A stretch of DNA of 34,081 nt from Lentisphaerota bacterium. GTDB lineage: Bacteria > Verrucomicrobiota > Kiritimatiellia > JAAZAB01. Of this stretch, positions 16,981-26,161 are shown piece by piece; the first letter of the stretch is position 1; each line of letters starts with the position of its first letter. Both the position numbers and the translations under genes were made by a program. The stretch is taken from assembly GCA_012514555.1 (NCBI GenBank), contig JAAZAB010000501.1, forward strand, positions 1 through 34,081, written 5' to 3'. A model generated the notes under the pieces. It did no database searches and was not told the origin of the DNA. It worked only from the letters and a program-made list of their open reading frames with translations.

Positions 16981-19238
16981 GGAATCCCGCTGGGCGCCCA
17001 GGCAACCGCGGGCTGGGCGTTGGCTTCGTTCAGCATCAGCTCATCGAGCATATTGGTGGCCGCGGCAACCGGCTCCCATTGCTGGAACACGCGGGCGGGG
17101 ATGAAATAGTCGCCCTTGCCGGGCTCGTAGTCGCCTGACATCCCGGCCATGCGCCGCTGTTCCAGCGATTCGATCGGGGTCGCTTCGCCCGCGAACATCT
17201 CGTGCGCGCCCCAGTTTGGCGCATTGGCATACACGCGGCCGTCGGTGGCCGTGAACGGGCGCCCCACTCCGTGCCGCCTGGACTTTTGCGGAACATAGGT
17301 TCGGCGCTCGCCCGTTGCAGGGTTGTACCCCACAAGCTGGCCGAGCGTGTTTCCTATGCCGACGTACACCCAGCCGGCATCGTCCGCCGCCATGTAGCTC
17401 GTGTACTGACCCCACCCCTCGCTGTTGATGCTGCCGTGATTGACCAGCTTGCGAGTCTCGGGATCAAAGCTCAGAAGCCCGGCGCCGGAATACAGCGACG
17501 CCCAGATCACGCCGTTGCGGTCCTCGTGCATGGACATGGCGCAGCGCCCGGCGGTGCGCGCCGCAAAGGTGAACGTCAGGGTTTTGGGGTCGAACTCGTA
17601 GAAGTGGCTGCCGTAGTGCGAGTAGAAATACCCGCGCTTGGAATGCCAGACCGCGAACGCATTGTCGCCGGCATAGGGTTCCACCGGAATTTTCAGCGCG
17701 GCGCCGCCGTCAACGTCTATCACCAGCATCTTGTCCGTGCCGCCCATGGCGATCCAGGCCAGTGCCATCCTGTGCCCGTCCCCGTCCACGGCCGCGGTCA
17801 TGCCCCGGTTTTCGGCCGCCATGACCGGCGCCCCATGGCTGACTATCCGGCTGGTTTCCGGGCCGCCGGCGGATTCCGGAAGCGCAACGCTGTTGAGATA
17901 TCCGCCGCTCGCAAAGTAGACGCGGCCGCTGACTATTCCCAGTCCTGCGCCGACGCCCCGGCCCGGCATGGCAATCTCCTCGACCTTGAATGTTCCCGGC
18001 GTGATCCTTATGATCCCCCTGCGCAGCCCGAGGTATATCTTGCCGTCCTGGCCCACTGTAAAGGCCTGATTCCCCGTGTGGCCGCCGTACTTTTCCAAGG
18101 GGTCCTGGTGCACCATGTTCATCTCGACGTGAAAGCGGCGACCCTGATCCGGCTCATCCATTATTGTGCCGGCATCCGATTTTTTTGCGCTGATGGCATC
18201 CATCACATCCTCTTCGTGCAACCGGCTCTCCACCTTGTACACGAGCAGCTTTCCGCCCCCGTCCACGCAGTAGTAGAGGTTGTCAGGCCCGGCCGCCATG
18301 CTCAGAATCTCGCCCGCCTCTTTCAGCGGCCCGCTTTGCCAGACCACCTTGAAGTTTGTCATGTCAAGAATGTAAAGGGCGGCCCGGCCGTGCACGGCTT
18401 TCGTTCCGTGCCCGCCTTTGGGGCTCGTGCCGCAGAGCAGGTTGCCGTCCGGCATGGCCGCAATGGCCATTGTGCTGTAGTCCCGGTACAGGTTCTTGTG
18501 GGTCAACACCGCAGATTTCTTCGTTTCCAGGTTGTAGATGACCAGGCCGCCGCCCACGAACCCGTAGCCCGGCTGGCCGCTGATCATTATGTGCTTGCCG
18601 GCGGGATGCGCAAACGCGTTGCGCGGAATGTTCAAATCCGGCGCAAACCCTCCGAGCCTCAGGGGATTGGCCCCGGCTCCGGCCCCGGGCTCAGGCTCCG
18701 ATATCCGCCGGCCGCGGATGGAGGAAGCAGGAGTCCAGGATATGGGTTTTGACGTGTCGATCAGCCAGAACACTCCGCCGGTGTATTGCCCGCCAAAAAC
18801 GTACTTGCCCTGGACGCGCAGGCTTTTCAACCCAATGCTGTTGCCGGGATAGAAATACAGTTCGTTGAGGGCCGGGTCGTAGACGAACAGCTGGCTGGGA
18901 TGCGCCGTGGCGCCGTATATCTTTCCGTCGGGCCCGGCGCACAGAACGGCTATCTGAATCGCGCCCGCATCGTAATCAAAAGGCACAACCCGCTCCCTGC
19001 CGTCGGCCTCGCGCATGTACAGCTTTCGCCCCTGCAAATCCAGGTTGAGAATCCTGCTGCCGTCGGGAAATTCGTTCAGGGTCCGGGTTCGGTAACCGCG
19101 GATCGGATCGACCTTGACAGGCGGTTTTTGAGCCGCCAGCTTCTGCTCCATGGAACGAAAGCTCTGGCCGGACACTGCCTGTGCCGCCAGCAGGACAAGC
19201 AGAACCACGGCGCCGGCGGTGCAGGATATGTGAGTCAT
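16656..19238 (-). CDS. Secreted paired beta-propeller protein (B-A order) with C-terminal sandwich, copy 1
   Basis: An 860-residue protein with a clear signal peptide (residues 1-24, cleavage near VSG/Q). It opens with module B blades (EFPDGSRILNLDLQGRKLY, GPDGKIYGATAHPSQLFVYDP, GQPGYGFVGGGLVIYN, IYLGLRRGIIRITPGTF, GRVYFASGGYLNS up to about residue 455), followed by module A blades (SHGAPVMAAENRGMTAAVDG, GSHFYEFDPKTLTF, MHEDRNGVIWASL, AADDAGWVYVGIGNTLGQ). This is the reverse of the order in the three 640-720-residue propellers of the window. A last domain of about 105 residues (DDSFELLLRARG, LIVAFNGRELFNAP, LRLPVPDDALREQENLLTI) resembles a galactose-binding-like jelly roll. ATG 19238 has AAGGAG 9 bases upstream. 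It is 73 bp after a close paralogue. No enzyme family recognised; binding of a glycan is inferred from the added domain. Confidence 0.88.
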   Translation of the reverse strand: MTHISCTAGAVVLLVLLAAQAVSGQSFRSMEQKLAAQKPPVKVDPIRGYRTRTLNEFPDGSRILNLDLQGRKLYMREADGRERVVPFDYDAGAIQIAVLCAGPDGKIYGATAHPSQLFVYDPALNELYFYPGNSIGLKSLRVQGKYVFGGQYTGGVFWLIDTSKPISWTPASSIRGRRISEPEPGAGAGANPLRLGGFAPDLNIPRNAFAHPAGKHIMISGQPGYGFVGGGLVIYNLETKKSAVLTHKNLYRDYSTMAIAAMPDGNLLCGTSPKGGHGTKAVHGRAALYILDMTNFKVVWQSGPLKEAGEILSMAAGPDNLYYCVDGGGKLLVYKVESRLHEEDVMDAISAKKSDAGTIMDEPDQGRRFHVEMNMVHQDPLEKYGGHTGNQAFTVGQDGKIYLGLRRGIIRITPGTFKVEEIAMPGRGVGAGLGIVSGRVYFASGGYLNSVALPESAGGPETSRIVSHGAPVMAAENRGMTAAVDGDGHRMALAWIAMGGTDKMLVIDVDGGAALKIPVEPYAGDNAFAVWHSKRGYFYSHYGSHFYEFDPKTLTFTFAARTAGRCAMSMHEDRNGVIWASLYSGAGLLSFDPETRKLVNHGSINSEGWGQYTSYMAADDAGWVYVGIGNTLGQLVGYNPATGERRTYVPQKSRRHGVGRPFTATDGRVYANAPNWGAHEMFAGEATPIESLEQRRMAGMSGDYEPGKGDYFIPARVFQQWEPVAAATNMLDELMLNEANAQPAVAWAPSGIPAEASRWLWKKDLDDSFELLLRARGGPCAGDLIVAFNGRELFNAPTPFKHEEASSLRLPVPDDALREQENLLTISFKPEEKAALEKQDAGGVKRMSVFYAVFKRSARK

Positions 19239-19310
19239 GAGATCAAACTCCTTGCATATGCCGCACTCTGACCAATCGCAATATCCGGAGGAATGGAGGG
19301 TAGTCTTCCC

Positions 19311-19636
19311 CTCACTTCCTGGCGGAGCGCTTGAACACCGCGTAAAAAACGCTCATCCTTTTGACGCCGCCGGCGTCCTGTTTCTCCAGCGCGGCTTTCT
19401 CCTCCGGCTTGAAGCTGATCGTCAAGAGGTTCTCCTGCTCCTTGAGCGCGTCGTCCGGTACGGGCAATCGCAGAGAGGATGCCTCTTCATGCTTGAATGG
19501 CGTCGGCGCATTGAACAATTCCCGGCCGTTGAAGGCCACAATCAGATCGCCCGCGCAAGGCTTGCCTTGCGCCCGGAGCAGCAGCTCAAAACTGTCGTCC
19601 AGGTCTTTTTTCCAGAGCCATCGGCTCGCCTCGGCC
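19311..19636. repeat. Near-identical 3' block shared with the adjacent paralogue (copy 2)
   Basis: Direct repeat of 16655-16980 at an offset of 2656 bp. It lets the two propeller genes recombine or convert one another. Confidence 0.9.
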
Positions 19637-21852
19637 GGACCCCCGCCGGGCGCCCAAACCGCGCAGGCCCGGCCTTTGACTGCGCCGCCTTTGCCCTCGC
19701 CGGTCGCGCTGTTTTCCGCGTCACCAAGCTCCCAGTTGCGAAATGCACGGGCCGGGATGAAATAGTCGCCCTTGCCGGGCTCGTAGTCGCCTGATTGCTC
19801 GGCCAGGCGCCGCTGTGCCAGAGCCTCGATCGGGGTCGCCTCGCCCGCGTACATTTCATATTCGCCCCACCCGGGCGCCGTGGCGTAGACCCTGCCGTCG
19901 GTTGCAGCCAACGGGCGCCCCACTCCCTGCTGCCTGGACTTCTGCGGAACATAGGCGCGGCGCTCGCCCGTGGCAGGGTTGTACCCCACGACCTGGCCGA
20001 GCGTGTTCCCTATGCCGACATAGACCCAGCCGGCATCGTCCAATGCCATGAAACTGGGGTACTGCCCCCAGGCCTCGTTGTTCATCGCCCCGTGGTCAAC
20101 CAGCTTGCGCGTTTTCGGGTCAAAGCTAACAAGCCCGGCGCCGGGAAAAAGCGAAGCCCAGATCACGCCGTTGCGGTCCTCGTGCATTGACATTGCGCAG
20201 CGCGAGGCAGTGCGTTCTCCAAAGGTGAAGGACAGGGTCTTCGGGTCGAACTCGTAGAAATGGCTGCCGTAGTGCGAATACCATAAGCCGCGGGTGGAGT
20301 GCCACACGGAGAACGCGTTGTCGCCTGCATAAGGCTGCACCGGAATTTTCCGCCCGGCGCCGGTTTCGACATCTACAGCCAGCATGTTATCGGTTCCGCC
20401 CGCGGCGATCCACGCCAAGACGACCCGATTGCCCTTTCCGTCCAAAGAAACAGTCATGCCTCGGTTTTCAGCGGTTCGCACCGGCGCGCCGTGGTTTGCG
20501 ATCCCGCTGTCTTTCGAGGCGCCCGTGGCTTCGGGCAAGGCAATGCTCCTCAGGCATCCCCTGCTCGCGAAGTAGACGCGGCCGCCGACAATGCCCAGCC
20601 CCGCCTCGATGCCGCCCTCCGGCACGGCGAGTTCCTCAACATTGAAGCTGCCCGGCGTGATCCTGACAAGCCCCTTTTTAAGGGCAAGGTACAACTTGCC
20701 GTCCGGGCCGGGCACAAATGCCTGATTGTCCGTATGGTTCCCGTACTTTTCCAGGGCATCCTTGTGCACCATCTTCATCTTGACGTCATAGCGCCGGCCC
20801 GGGTCCGGCTGTTCGGCGCTTCCGGGCAGTGCCCGGCTCTCCACCTTGAACACCAGAAGGCTGCCGTCGCCGTCAACGCAATAGTAGAGGTTGTCAGGCC
20901 CGGCCAGCATGCTCTGAATGGAAAAAGCCTGCTCAAGCGGCCCGCTGTTCCAGACAACTTTCTTGTCGCGCCAGTCGAGTATGTACAGGGCTGCCTGCGT
21001 GTGCGGCGCGGCAGTGCCGTGCCCGCCCCGCGGACTGGTCCCGCAGAGCAGGTTGCCGTCCGGCATGGCCGCAATGCCCATGGTGCTGTAGTCGGGAAGG
21101 AGGTCGGTATGGACGAGCTTCGTGATTTGCCGCGTTTCAAGGTTGTAGATGATCAGGCCGCCGCCCATAAAACCGTAGCCGGGCTGGCCGCTGATCATGA
21201 TGTGCTTTCCGTCCGGATGCGCAAAAGCGTTGCGCGGCATGTTCACGACCGGCGAAAAGGCTCCAAGGTTTGCAGGGTTGTCCGCGGCGCCGGCCGGGGC
21301 CGGGGCCGCGGTTATCGTCCGGCCTGTAACGGACGCCTTTGGGGACGCGGTGATGGGCGCGGACGTATCCAGCAGCCAGAACACCCCGTCAGAGTAGTGC
21401 CCGCCAAACACGTGCTTGCCATGAACGCGCAGGCTTTTGAAGGCGATCTTCACGCTGGGATAGAAAATCAATTCGTCCAGCGCCGGATCATACACGAAAA
21501 GGCGGCTGGGATGGGCCGTGCTGCCGTATATCTTGCCGTCGGGCCCAGCGCACAGAACGGCCACGTAGATGGGGCTCCCCTCGAAACTGATGGGCACGGA
21601 GCGCTCGGCGCCATCCTCCTCGCGGACGACAAGCTTCTTTGTCTCCAGGTTCAGGTCAACAAGTTTGCTGCCGTCCGGAAATTCCCTAATGCTCCGGCTT
21701 GCCTGGCCCCGAATCGGGTCAACGGCAGCCGGCGGGTCTAGTTCAGCCATGATTTTTTCCATCTTTCGCACTCCCTGTGCTTTCCCATTTTCCATGGCCA
21801 GCAGCGACAACGCTACAAACAACCTCGCTGCGAATCCATATTCTACCTTCAA
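19312..21852 (-). CDS. Secreted paired beta-propeller protein (B-A order) with C-terminal sandwich, copy 2
   Basis: An 846-residue paralogue of the following gene with the same B-A propeller order and C-terminal jelly-roll-like domain. Landmarks are EFPDGSKLVDLNLETKKL, GPDGKIYGSTAHPSRLFVYDP, GQPGYGFMGGGLIIYN, GRVYFASRGCLRS, then NHGAPVRTAENRGMTVSLDG and GSHFYEFDPKTLSFTF. The linker before the last domain differs from its twin (a Gly/Lys-rich stretch ENSATGEGKGGAVKG). The N-terminus KVEYGFAARLFVALSLLAMENGKAQG is an acceptable signal peptide. The start is TTG 21852, the only candidate that keeps this signal; its ribosome site (GCGGGG) is weak, so the start is uncertain. The gene lies 72 bp after the GH42/HEAT giant, so the two probably share a transcript. 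Function unknown. Confidence 0.87.
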   Translation of the reverse strand: MKVEYGFAARLFVALSLLAMENGKAQGVRKMEKIMAELDPPAAVDPIRGQASRSIREFPDGSKLVDLNLETKKLVVREEDGAERSVPISFEGSPIYVAVLCAGPDGKIYGSTAHPSRLFVYDPALDELIFYPSVKIAFKSLRVHGKHVFGGHYSDGVFWLLDTSAPITASPKASVTGRTITAAPAPAGAADNPANLGAFSPVVNMPRNAFAHPDGKHIMISGQPGYGFMGGGLIIYNLETRQITKLVHTDLLPDYSTMGIAAMPDGNLLCGTSPRGGHGTAAPHTQAALYILDWRDKKVVWNSGPLEQAFSIQSMLAGPDNLYYCVDGDGSLLVFKVESRALPGSAEQPDPGRRYDVKMKMVHKDALEKYGNHTDNQAFVPGPDGKLYLALKKGLVRITPGSFNVEELAVPEGGIEAGLGIVGGRVYFASRGCLRSIALPEATGASKDSGIANHGAPVRTAENRGMTVSLDGKGNRVVLAWIAAGGTDNMLAVDVETGAGRKIPVQPYAGDNAFSVWHSTRGLWYSHYGSHFYEFDPKTLSFTFGERTASRCAMSMHEDRNGVIWASLFPGAGLVSFDPKTRKLVDHGAMNNEAWGQYPSFMALDDAGWVYVGIGNTLGQVVGYNPATGERRAYVPQKSRQQGVGRPLAATDGRVYATAPGWGEYEMYAGEATPIEALAQRRLAEQSGDYEPGKGDYFIPARAFRNWELGDAENSATGEGKGGAVKGRACAVWAPGGGPAEASRWLWKKDLDDSFELLLRAQGKPCAGDLIVAFNGRELFNAPTPFKHEEASSLRLPVPDDALKEQENLLTISFKPEEKAALEKQDAGGVKRMSVFYAVFKRSARK

Positions 21853-21860
21853 AACAACCC

Positions 21861-21899
21861 CGCTTCACCGCTTCACGTTGCACTTCTGCACTCTTCACG
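21861..21899. repeat. Short CGCTTCAC-type repeats in a gene gap
   Basis: CGCTTCAC occurs twice in perfect tandem (21861-21876), followed by degenerate CTCTTCACG-type copies, inside the 72 bp gap between the giant and propeller copy 2. Read on the minus strand it is a GTGAAG-rich run just upstream of the TTG start. Origin unknown; possibly a decayed interspersed repeat. Confidence 0.5.
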
Positions 21900-21924
21900 C
21901 TCCGCGCCTTCATGGCGCCGGGCG

Positions 21925-24900
21925 CTAGTACTGCACAACAACCATGTCATGCGATTCGAAGCCGCGGAGATTGGCCGAAACCCCGCTTCCGGACGCTTCG
22001 AACGCGACATCCAGGCCCGTGTCCGGGTGGAATATCCGCTTGATTGTCTTCCCTTCAGGCGGGTTGACAAAAATTTTCGCTCCTTGCACCCTGCTGGATT
22101 TCGTGTCGAAATCCAGCAGGTGGACCATCAACCGGTTCTGCTCCGGCTGCCGGCGCACCGTCACCTCCACCTCCTTGGATATCCCGGAAACCTCTATTGG
22201 CAGGGCTGCCTTCCGGTATTCCAGTCCGCCCCTGACCATGGCTGCCAGGAGCTCGCGCACATTGGGCCAGAAGTCGTATTTGTTTGGAGTTGCCTCCCAC
22301 TCTGAGGCCAGGTGGCAGAGCCCCGGATAGACGGGGGTCCAGAAATAGCACAAGCCATTGCCGGCCTTGTTGACGGTCAGGGCCGGATCGCCGTTGGCAA
22401 AGGAGGCGAGAACCTCGGCTGTGCCGGGCTTTACCTTGTCGTAGCCCAGCGGCATGTCGTACTCGCAGGCCGTTCCGGCGGCCACGCCCGGCAGGAGCGC
22501 GGAGGCCTTGTCCGCCGCCTTGTACAAGCCCAGCGACTGCACCGGCTTTATCCCGCGGCAAACGACGCGCGCGAAGTTCTCCTGGTCGGGCCCGGACACG
22601 GCCTTGGCCGCCGCGCCATCGCGCCCGAGGCAATAGGTGTCTATCTTCGCCGGATCGGCGACGCCGATATTGTCCACGTAGCCAAGTCCGAAAAGGTCGG
22701 AGAGCAGGTAGTCTTTACGCTGGAGCGCCCAATGGTCGTACAGGGACGCGGCGCCGCACGCGATCAGGACGCCGCCGGCATTCACCCACTCTCGCAGCAT
22801 TTCCGCCTGCTCTTCGGTTACGATCCTGGCGCCGGCAAGGACCAGCACGCGGTAGCGCCGCAGCTTTCCGGGCGTCAGCGTCTCGGCCCAGATGATGTCG
22901 GAAGGTATATGCGACTGGCTGAGCGCCGTCCACATGGCGACCTGGTGCTGCAGCCACCGGTTTTCGTCCTGAGCGTCAGCGGACGGGTAGAAGCTCGCGC
23001 ACGACAGACCGCTGAGCACGAGCGCAACATTGGCCCCGGATTCGGGGACGGCAACATACTCCCGCATGGAGCGGGCCTTCCGGAAAATTTTCCTGAGCCT
23101 GGCCCAGCGCGAGGCGTCCCACGCCCACATGGGATATTCCGAGGCCTGCTCGAACACCTGGCTAATGTCGTAGTTGAAGAAGCATTCCCCGTGCGCGAGG
23201 TGCTGTGCGAAACCGCGAATGTCGTGCTCGGGCGAGGGGCTGTACCAGTTGCGGAGCCCGCCCATGACAGGACGGGGCTCTCCATCCTTGCACATCTCGA
23301 GCAGAAACGTGTTGTGGCGGCCAAAACACTGGTTTTCCTCGGGGCCATTCAAGTCAATGACAGAACCGGCCCTGCCCGGCACGCCCGGCAGGCTGAACGT
23401 GCCGCCGCCGCTCCCGCTCCAGGCGAAGGCGCAGCCCTTGCGGAAGCCGCGCATCCATTCCTGCGCCTCGCGCAGGGAATCGAGCAGGGTCTCGGCGCAG
23501 TAGAGCATGTACTCCGCCTTCATTGGCGTGCTCCCGCCGGCCGTGGATTCCCGGGCCCGCGCCAGTTCAAGAGGGTCCTTGCCTTCGGCCGCGCCAAGCT
23601 TCTTCCGGAAACCGGGGCCGTGCCTCTTTTCCAGCCACTCGGTGAAGCCGGCCGATGACGCGGGTATGGCCCACTGTGCCTCCTCGCTCCAGAACCCGCT
23701 GAACGCGGGCTCATTCTTGAATGCCATGAGGACGCGCTCGATGTCGTTCTTGTCGGCGCCCGCGCGGAATTGACTGTAGGTCTTGTTGCCGCCCATGGGG
23801 AGAGGATTGATCCAGCGCAAATCCAAATCGCCCGCCGCCCTGACAATCTCCGGGAACTTGCCCTCGTCCGCCTTGCCTACGCCCCACGCCGCATTGACGC
23901 CGGTCATTCCGGCCTCCCAGAGATAGGGCCACAGGAGCGCCATGTCGCCGCCCGTGAAGGAGTCAGGACGGCCTGCCAGGGCGTTGAAATCTCCGGTCAG
24001 GCCATGGAAGGCTGCCGAGGCCGAGAGGAAAGCGGCCTGCTTGATCCCCGGCTCGGGCAGGCCGCCGGCCATGATTTCGGCGGCCGCCGGCCTGGCGTGC
24101 CCCTCCAATCCGGGCGAGAGCGGCGAGGAGAGATAATTCACCCTGTTGTTGCGCATGTCTGACGCCTGGTCCATGGCGATCTTTGCCAGGCTTTGGATGG
24201 CCGGCAGAGCCGCTGGATCGCCGATGTGCCCAAGGGCGCGGATGGCCGACACCATGAGCCCGCGCTGGCCGGCGTTTCGGCGGTCAAAAGTCGAGACAAT
24301 CTTCAGGAGTTCCGGAACGGCCTCCTTCGCCTTGAGCCAGCCGAGAGCCAGGATGGCGTTTTCGCGGACGAAATAGTCCTTGTCGGCCAGCATTCCCAGC
24401 AAGGGCGCTATGGCGCGGGAATCCCCGATCTGGCCGAGGGCCTGTACCGCGCGGCGGCGCATTCGCGGATCGTTCCCAGACGCATGCGCGATCAGATCCG
24501 GAACGGCCTCCTTCGCCTGCAGCCAGCCGAGGGCGATGATGGCTTCAACGCGGACATCCCCGTCCTCGTCCTTAAGCAGCTTCACAAGCGCGGGCGCGGA
24601 ATCCGGGCTGCCGATGCGCCCGAGCTCACTGGCCGCGGCGCGGCGAGCGGACGCTTCCGGCGCCGCGCACTTCCCGATCAGCCCCGGAACGGCCGCCAGA
24701 TCGCGCGCGTGTTCGGCGGCGCGCTTCGCAGCCTTTGCCGCGGCAACAATGGGCCGCAGCTCCGCGATCGCGTTGTCCCCAACGGCCGTCATCGCCTTCA
24801 TCCTGGCCGCGGGCATAAGTTGCTCGACATAGGCGTCTCTTGACTGGGGCGACCTGTCGACCGTCAAGTCGGTGATTGCCATGCGCGAAATCCGGTCAGC

Positions 24901-25878
24901 CATGTCCGCCGCGGCCTTGCTGTAGTTCTCGTCGAGCTGCTTGACGAGCCTCCTCAAATCGCCCTCCGCCGCCATGCACCTGTCATAATCCTTGCCGGAC
25001 AGATACTGCGACATGTGCTGCAGGGTGTACTGCCGGCTTTGCAGAACGAGCGCATGGCGGTTGCGGATAGCGGGCAGGATGCCCGGAGCGCGGTCCGGCC
25101 CGCGCCCGTTCAGCGTCCAGTCCATGGTTTTCTCGCGCCTCAGGAAATCAAGCAACGCCTGCGCCTGGTGCGCGGCCCTGTGGGCCTCGCCGAGCTTGGG
25201 CGCGGCGGCCAGCCAGTCGAGCATCTTGAGCAGCACCTGTTTCGATGTTCCATCCATGGCGTTGGTCGCGGCGGCCATGCCGATCGGCGCGGCGAACACA
25301 ATGTACCGGCCGCCGTACACGCTGCCATGCGCGCCAATCGGGGCGTTGTCGCCCGGGCTGACGGCAAAGATCGTTCCGAGCGGCCCGACTTTCAATACTC
25401 CGTGATCCCGGCCGCCGGTGAAAAACGGCTGGTCTATGGCCTTGGCAAGTTCGGAATCTCCAAAAGAGACGACGGTTGAACCGTTGACCTTGTTGTAGAC
25501 TTCAGCGACCTGCGGGAAAAGGGGGCGGTTGGCCGTGCAGACGTACCCGCCGCGAAATGCCCCTGCCAATATCCCCTTGCCGCCCGCCGCGTACTTGACC
25601 AGGCTGCGCCGGGCATTGAAGTCGGCAAAATCGTACACATTGTTCCCACCCGGCAGGAATACGACATCCATTCCGGCCAGCTTGGCCTCGTTCGCCAAGT
25701 CCGGGGCCGTCAGCATCGTGACCTGCCAGCCTGCTTCCCGAAGCGCTCGGAGCATTCCGTCCGTAATGCCCGAACTTTCATCCCTGTAAAGCCCAAGAGT
25801 CTTTCCCGGGCACATGCCTGTTGCGCACAGCCAGACCAGCGACACGATCGCCGGCAGCGCCCTAGCAATCGAACTCAT
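21925..25878 (-). CDS. Secreted giant: amidotransferase-like + HEAT repeats + GH42-like barrel, copy 2
   Basis: A 1317-residue paralogue of the product of 2617-6591 with the same order: signal peptide (1-25), amidotransferase-like domain (26-230, FLPGGNN, GGKGILAGAF), helical linker, HEAT repeats (about 395-565, ALGQIGDSRAIAPLLGML), GH42-like barrel (625-930), trimerisation-like domain (960-1200) and C-terminal sandwich. FWSEE (729-733) keeps the presumed acid/base Glu. The segment equivalent to MCEFYNW of copy 1 is MGGLRNW (872-878), so Gly874 replaces the presumed nucleophile Glu. This copy may therefore be a non-hydrolytic binding protein or use another residue. ATG 25878 has GGAGG 5 bases upstream. 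It follows a 283 bp AT-rich gap and precedes the tandem propellers by 72 bp. Confidence 0.85.
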   Translation of the reverse strand: MSSIARALPAIVSLVWLCATGMCPGKTLGLYRDESSGITDGMLRALREAGWQVTMLTAPDLANEAKLAGMDVVFLPGGNNVYDFADFNARRSLVKYAAGGKGILAGAFRGGYVCTANRPLFPQVAEVYNKVNGSTVVSFGDSELAKAIDQPFFTGGRDHGVLKVGPLGTIFAVSPGDNAPIGAHGSVYGGRYIVFAAPIGMAAATNAMDGTSKQVLLKMLDWLAAAPKLGEAHRAAHQAQALLDFLRREKTMDWTLNGRGPDRAPGILPAIRNRHALVLQSRQYTLQHMSQYLSGKDYDRCMAAEGDLRRLVKQLDENYSKAAADMADRISRMAITDLTVDRSPQSRDAYVEQLMPAARMKAMTAVGDNAIAELRPIVAAAKAAKRAAEHARDLAAVPGLIGKCAAPEASARRAAASELGRIGSPDSAPALVKLLKDEDGDVRVEAIIALGWLQAKEAVPDLIAHASGNDPRMRRRAVQALGQIGDSRAIAPLLGMLADKDYFVRENAILALGWLKAKEAVPELLKIVSTFDRRNAGQRGLMVSAIRALGHIGDPAALPAIQSLAKIAMDQASDMRNNRVNYLSSPLSPGLEGHARPAAAEIMAGGLPEPGIKQAAFLSASAAFHGLTGDFNALAGRPDSFTGGDMALLWPYLWEAGMTGVNAAWGVGKADEGKFPEIVRAAGDLDLRWINPLPMGGNKTYSQFRAGADKNDIERVLMAFKNEPAFSGFWSEEAQWAIPASSAGFTEWLEKRHGPGFRKKLGAAEGKDPLELARARESTAGGSTPMKAEYMLYCAETLLDSLREAQEWMRGFRKGCAFAWSGSGGGTFSLPGVPGRAGSVIDLNGPEENQCFGRHNTFLLEMCKDGEPRPVMGGLRNWYSPSPEHDIRGFAQHLAHGECFFNYDISQVFEQASEYPMWAWDASRWARLRKIFRKARSMREYVAVPESGANVALVLSGLSCASFYPSADAQDENRWLQHQVAMWTALSQSHIPSDIIWAETLTPGKLRRYRVLVLAGARIVTEEQAEMLREWVNAGGVLIACGAASLYDHWALQRKDYLLSDLFGLGYVDNIGVADPAKIDTYCLGRDGAAAKAVSGPDQENFARVVCRGIKPVQSLGLYKAADKASALLPGVAAGTACEYDMPLGYDKVKPGTAEVLASFANGDPALTVNKAGNGLCYFWTPVYPGLCHLASEWEATPNKYDFWPNVRELLAAMVRGGLEYRKAALPIEVSGISKEVEVTVRRQPEQNRLMVHLLDFDTKSSRVQGAKIFVNPPEGKTIKRIFHPDTGLDVAFEASGSGVSANLRGFESHDMVVVQY

Positions 25879-26161
25879 TTTTTCCTCCGCACCTTATGGT
25901 TCAAACTATGCACCAGAATACAACAAGACGGAGCTCCAGATACAGAACAATCTGAACGCCCCGTTCATCCTAAAAAAAGCAATCGAATATCCAATATCCA
26001 ACAAGGAACTTCCAACATTCATCGGATTCCTTGGAATATTCCGTGTTGGCTGTCAGGCGCTTTGGTTCAGCGGTGGTGCAATCCGGCCTCCCTCCATGGG
26101 AAATGCGGTGCGTGCATGGCGCGATTCGCCTCAAGCCGGATCGTTCCGCCTCTCATGAGCT
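25879..26161. other. AT-rich intergenic island, possible decayed repeat and promoter region
   Basis: 283 bp without a gene, and far richer in A/T than its surroundings, especially 25905-26045. It holds a tandem AATATCC pair (25986-25999), the palindrome GGAATATTCC (26033-26042) and a run of seven A (T on the minus strand). I recall similar AATATCCAATATCCAACAAGGAA-like stretches scattered in PVC genomes, but cannot verify that here. As the leader of the GH42/HEAT giant it is the likeliest place for an internal promoter, though I see no convincing -35/-10 pair. Confidence 0.45.

Noticed and set aside
17202-18752. Long plus-strand open frame (over 500 codons) opposite propeller copy 1
   Set aside because: It is antisense to a gene with signal peptide, ribosome site and a close paralogue; similar long antisense frames occur opposite every GC-rich gene here and their translations are low-complexity Arg/Ala/Gly/His-rich.
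20299-21741. Long plus-strand open frame opposite propeller copy 2
   Set aside because: It is the mirror of the frame opposite its twin, explained by third-position GC bias of the real gene; no ribosome site or family motif.
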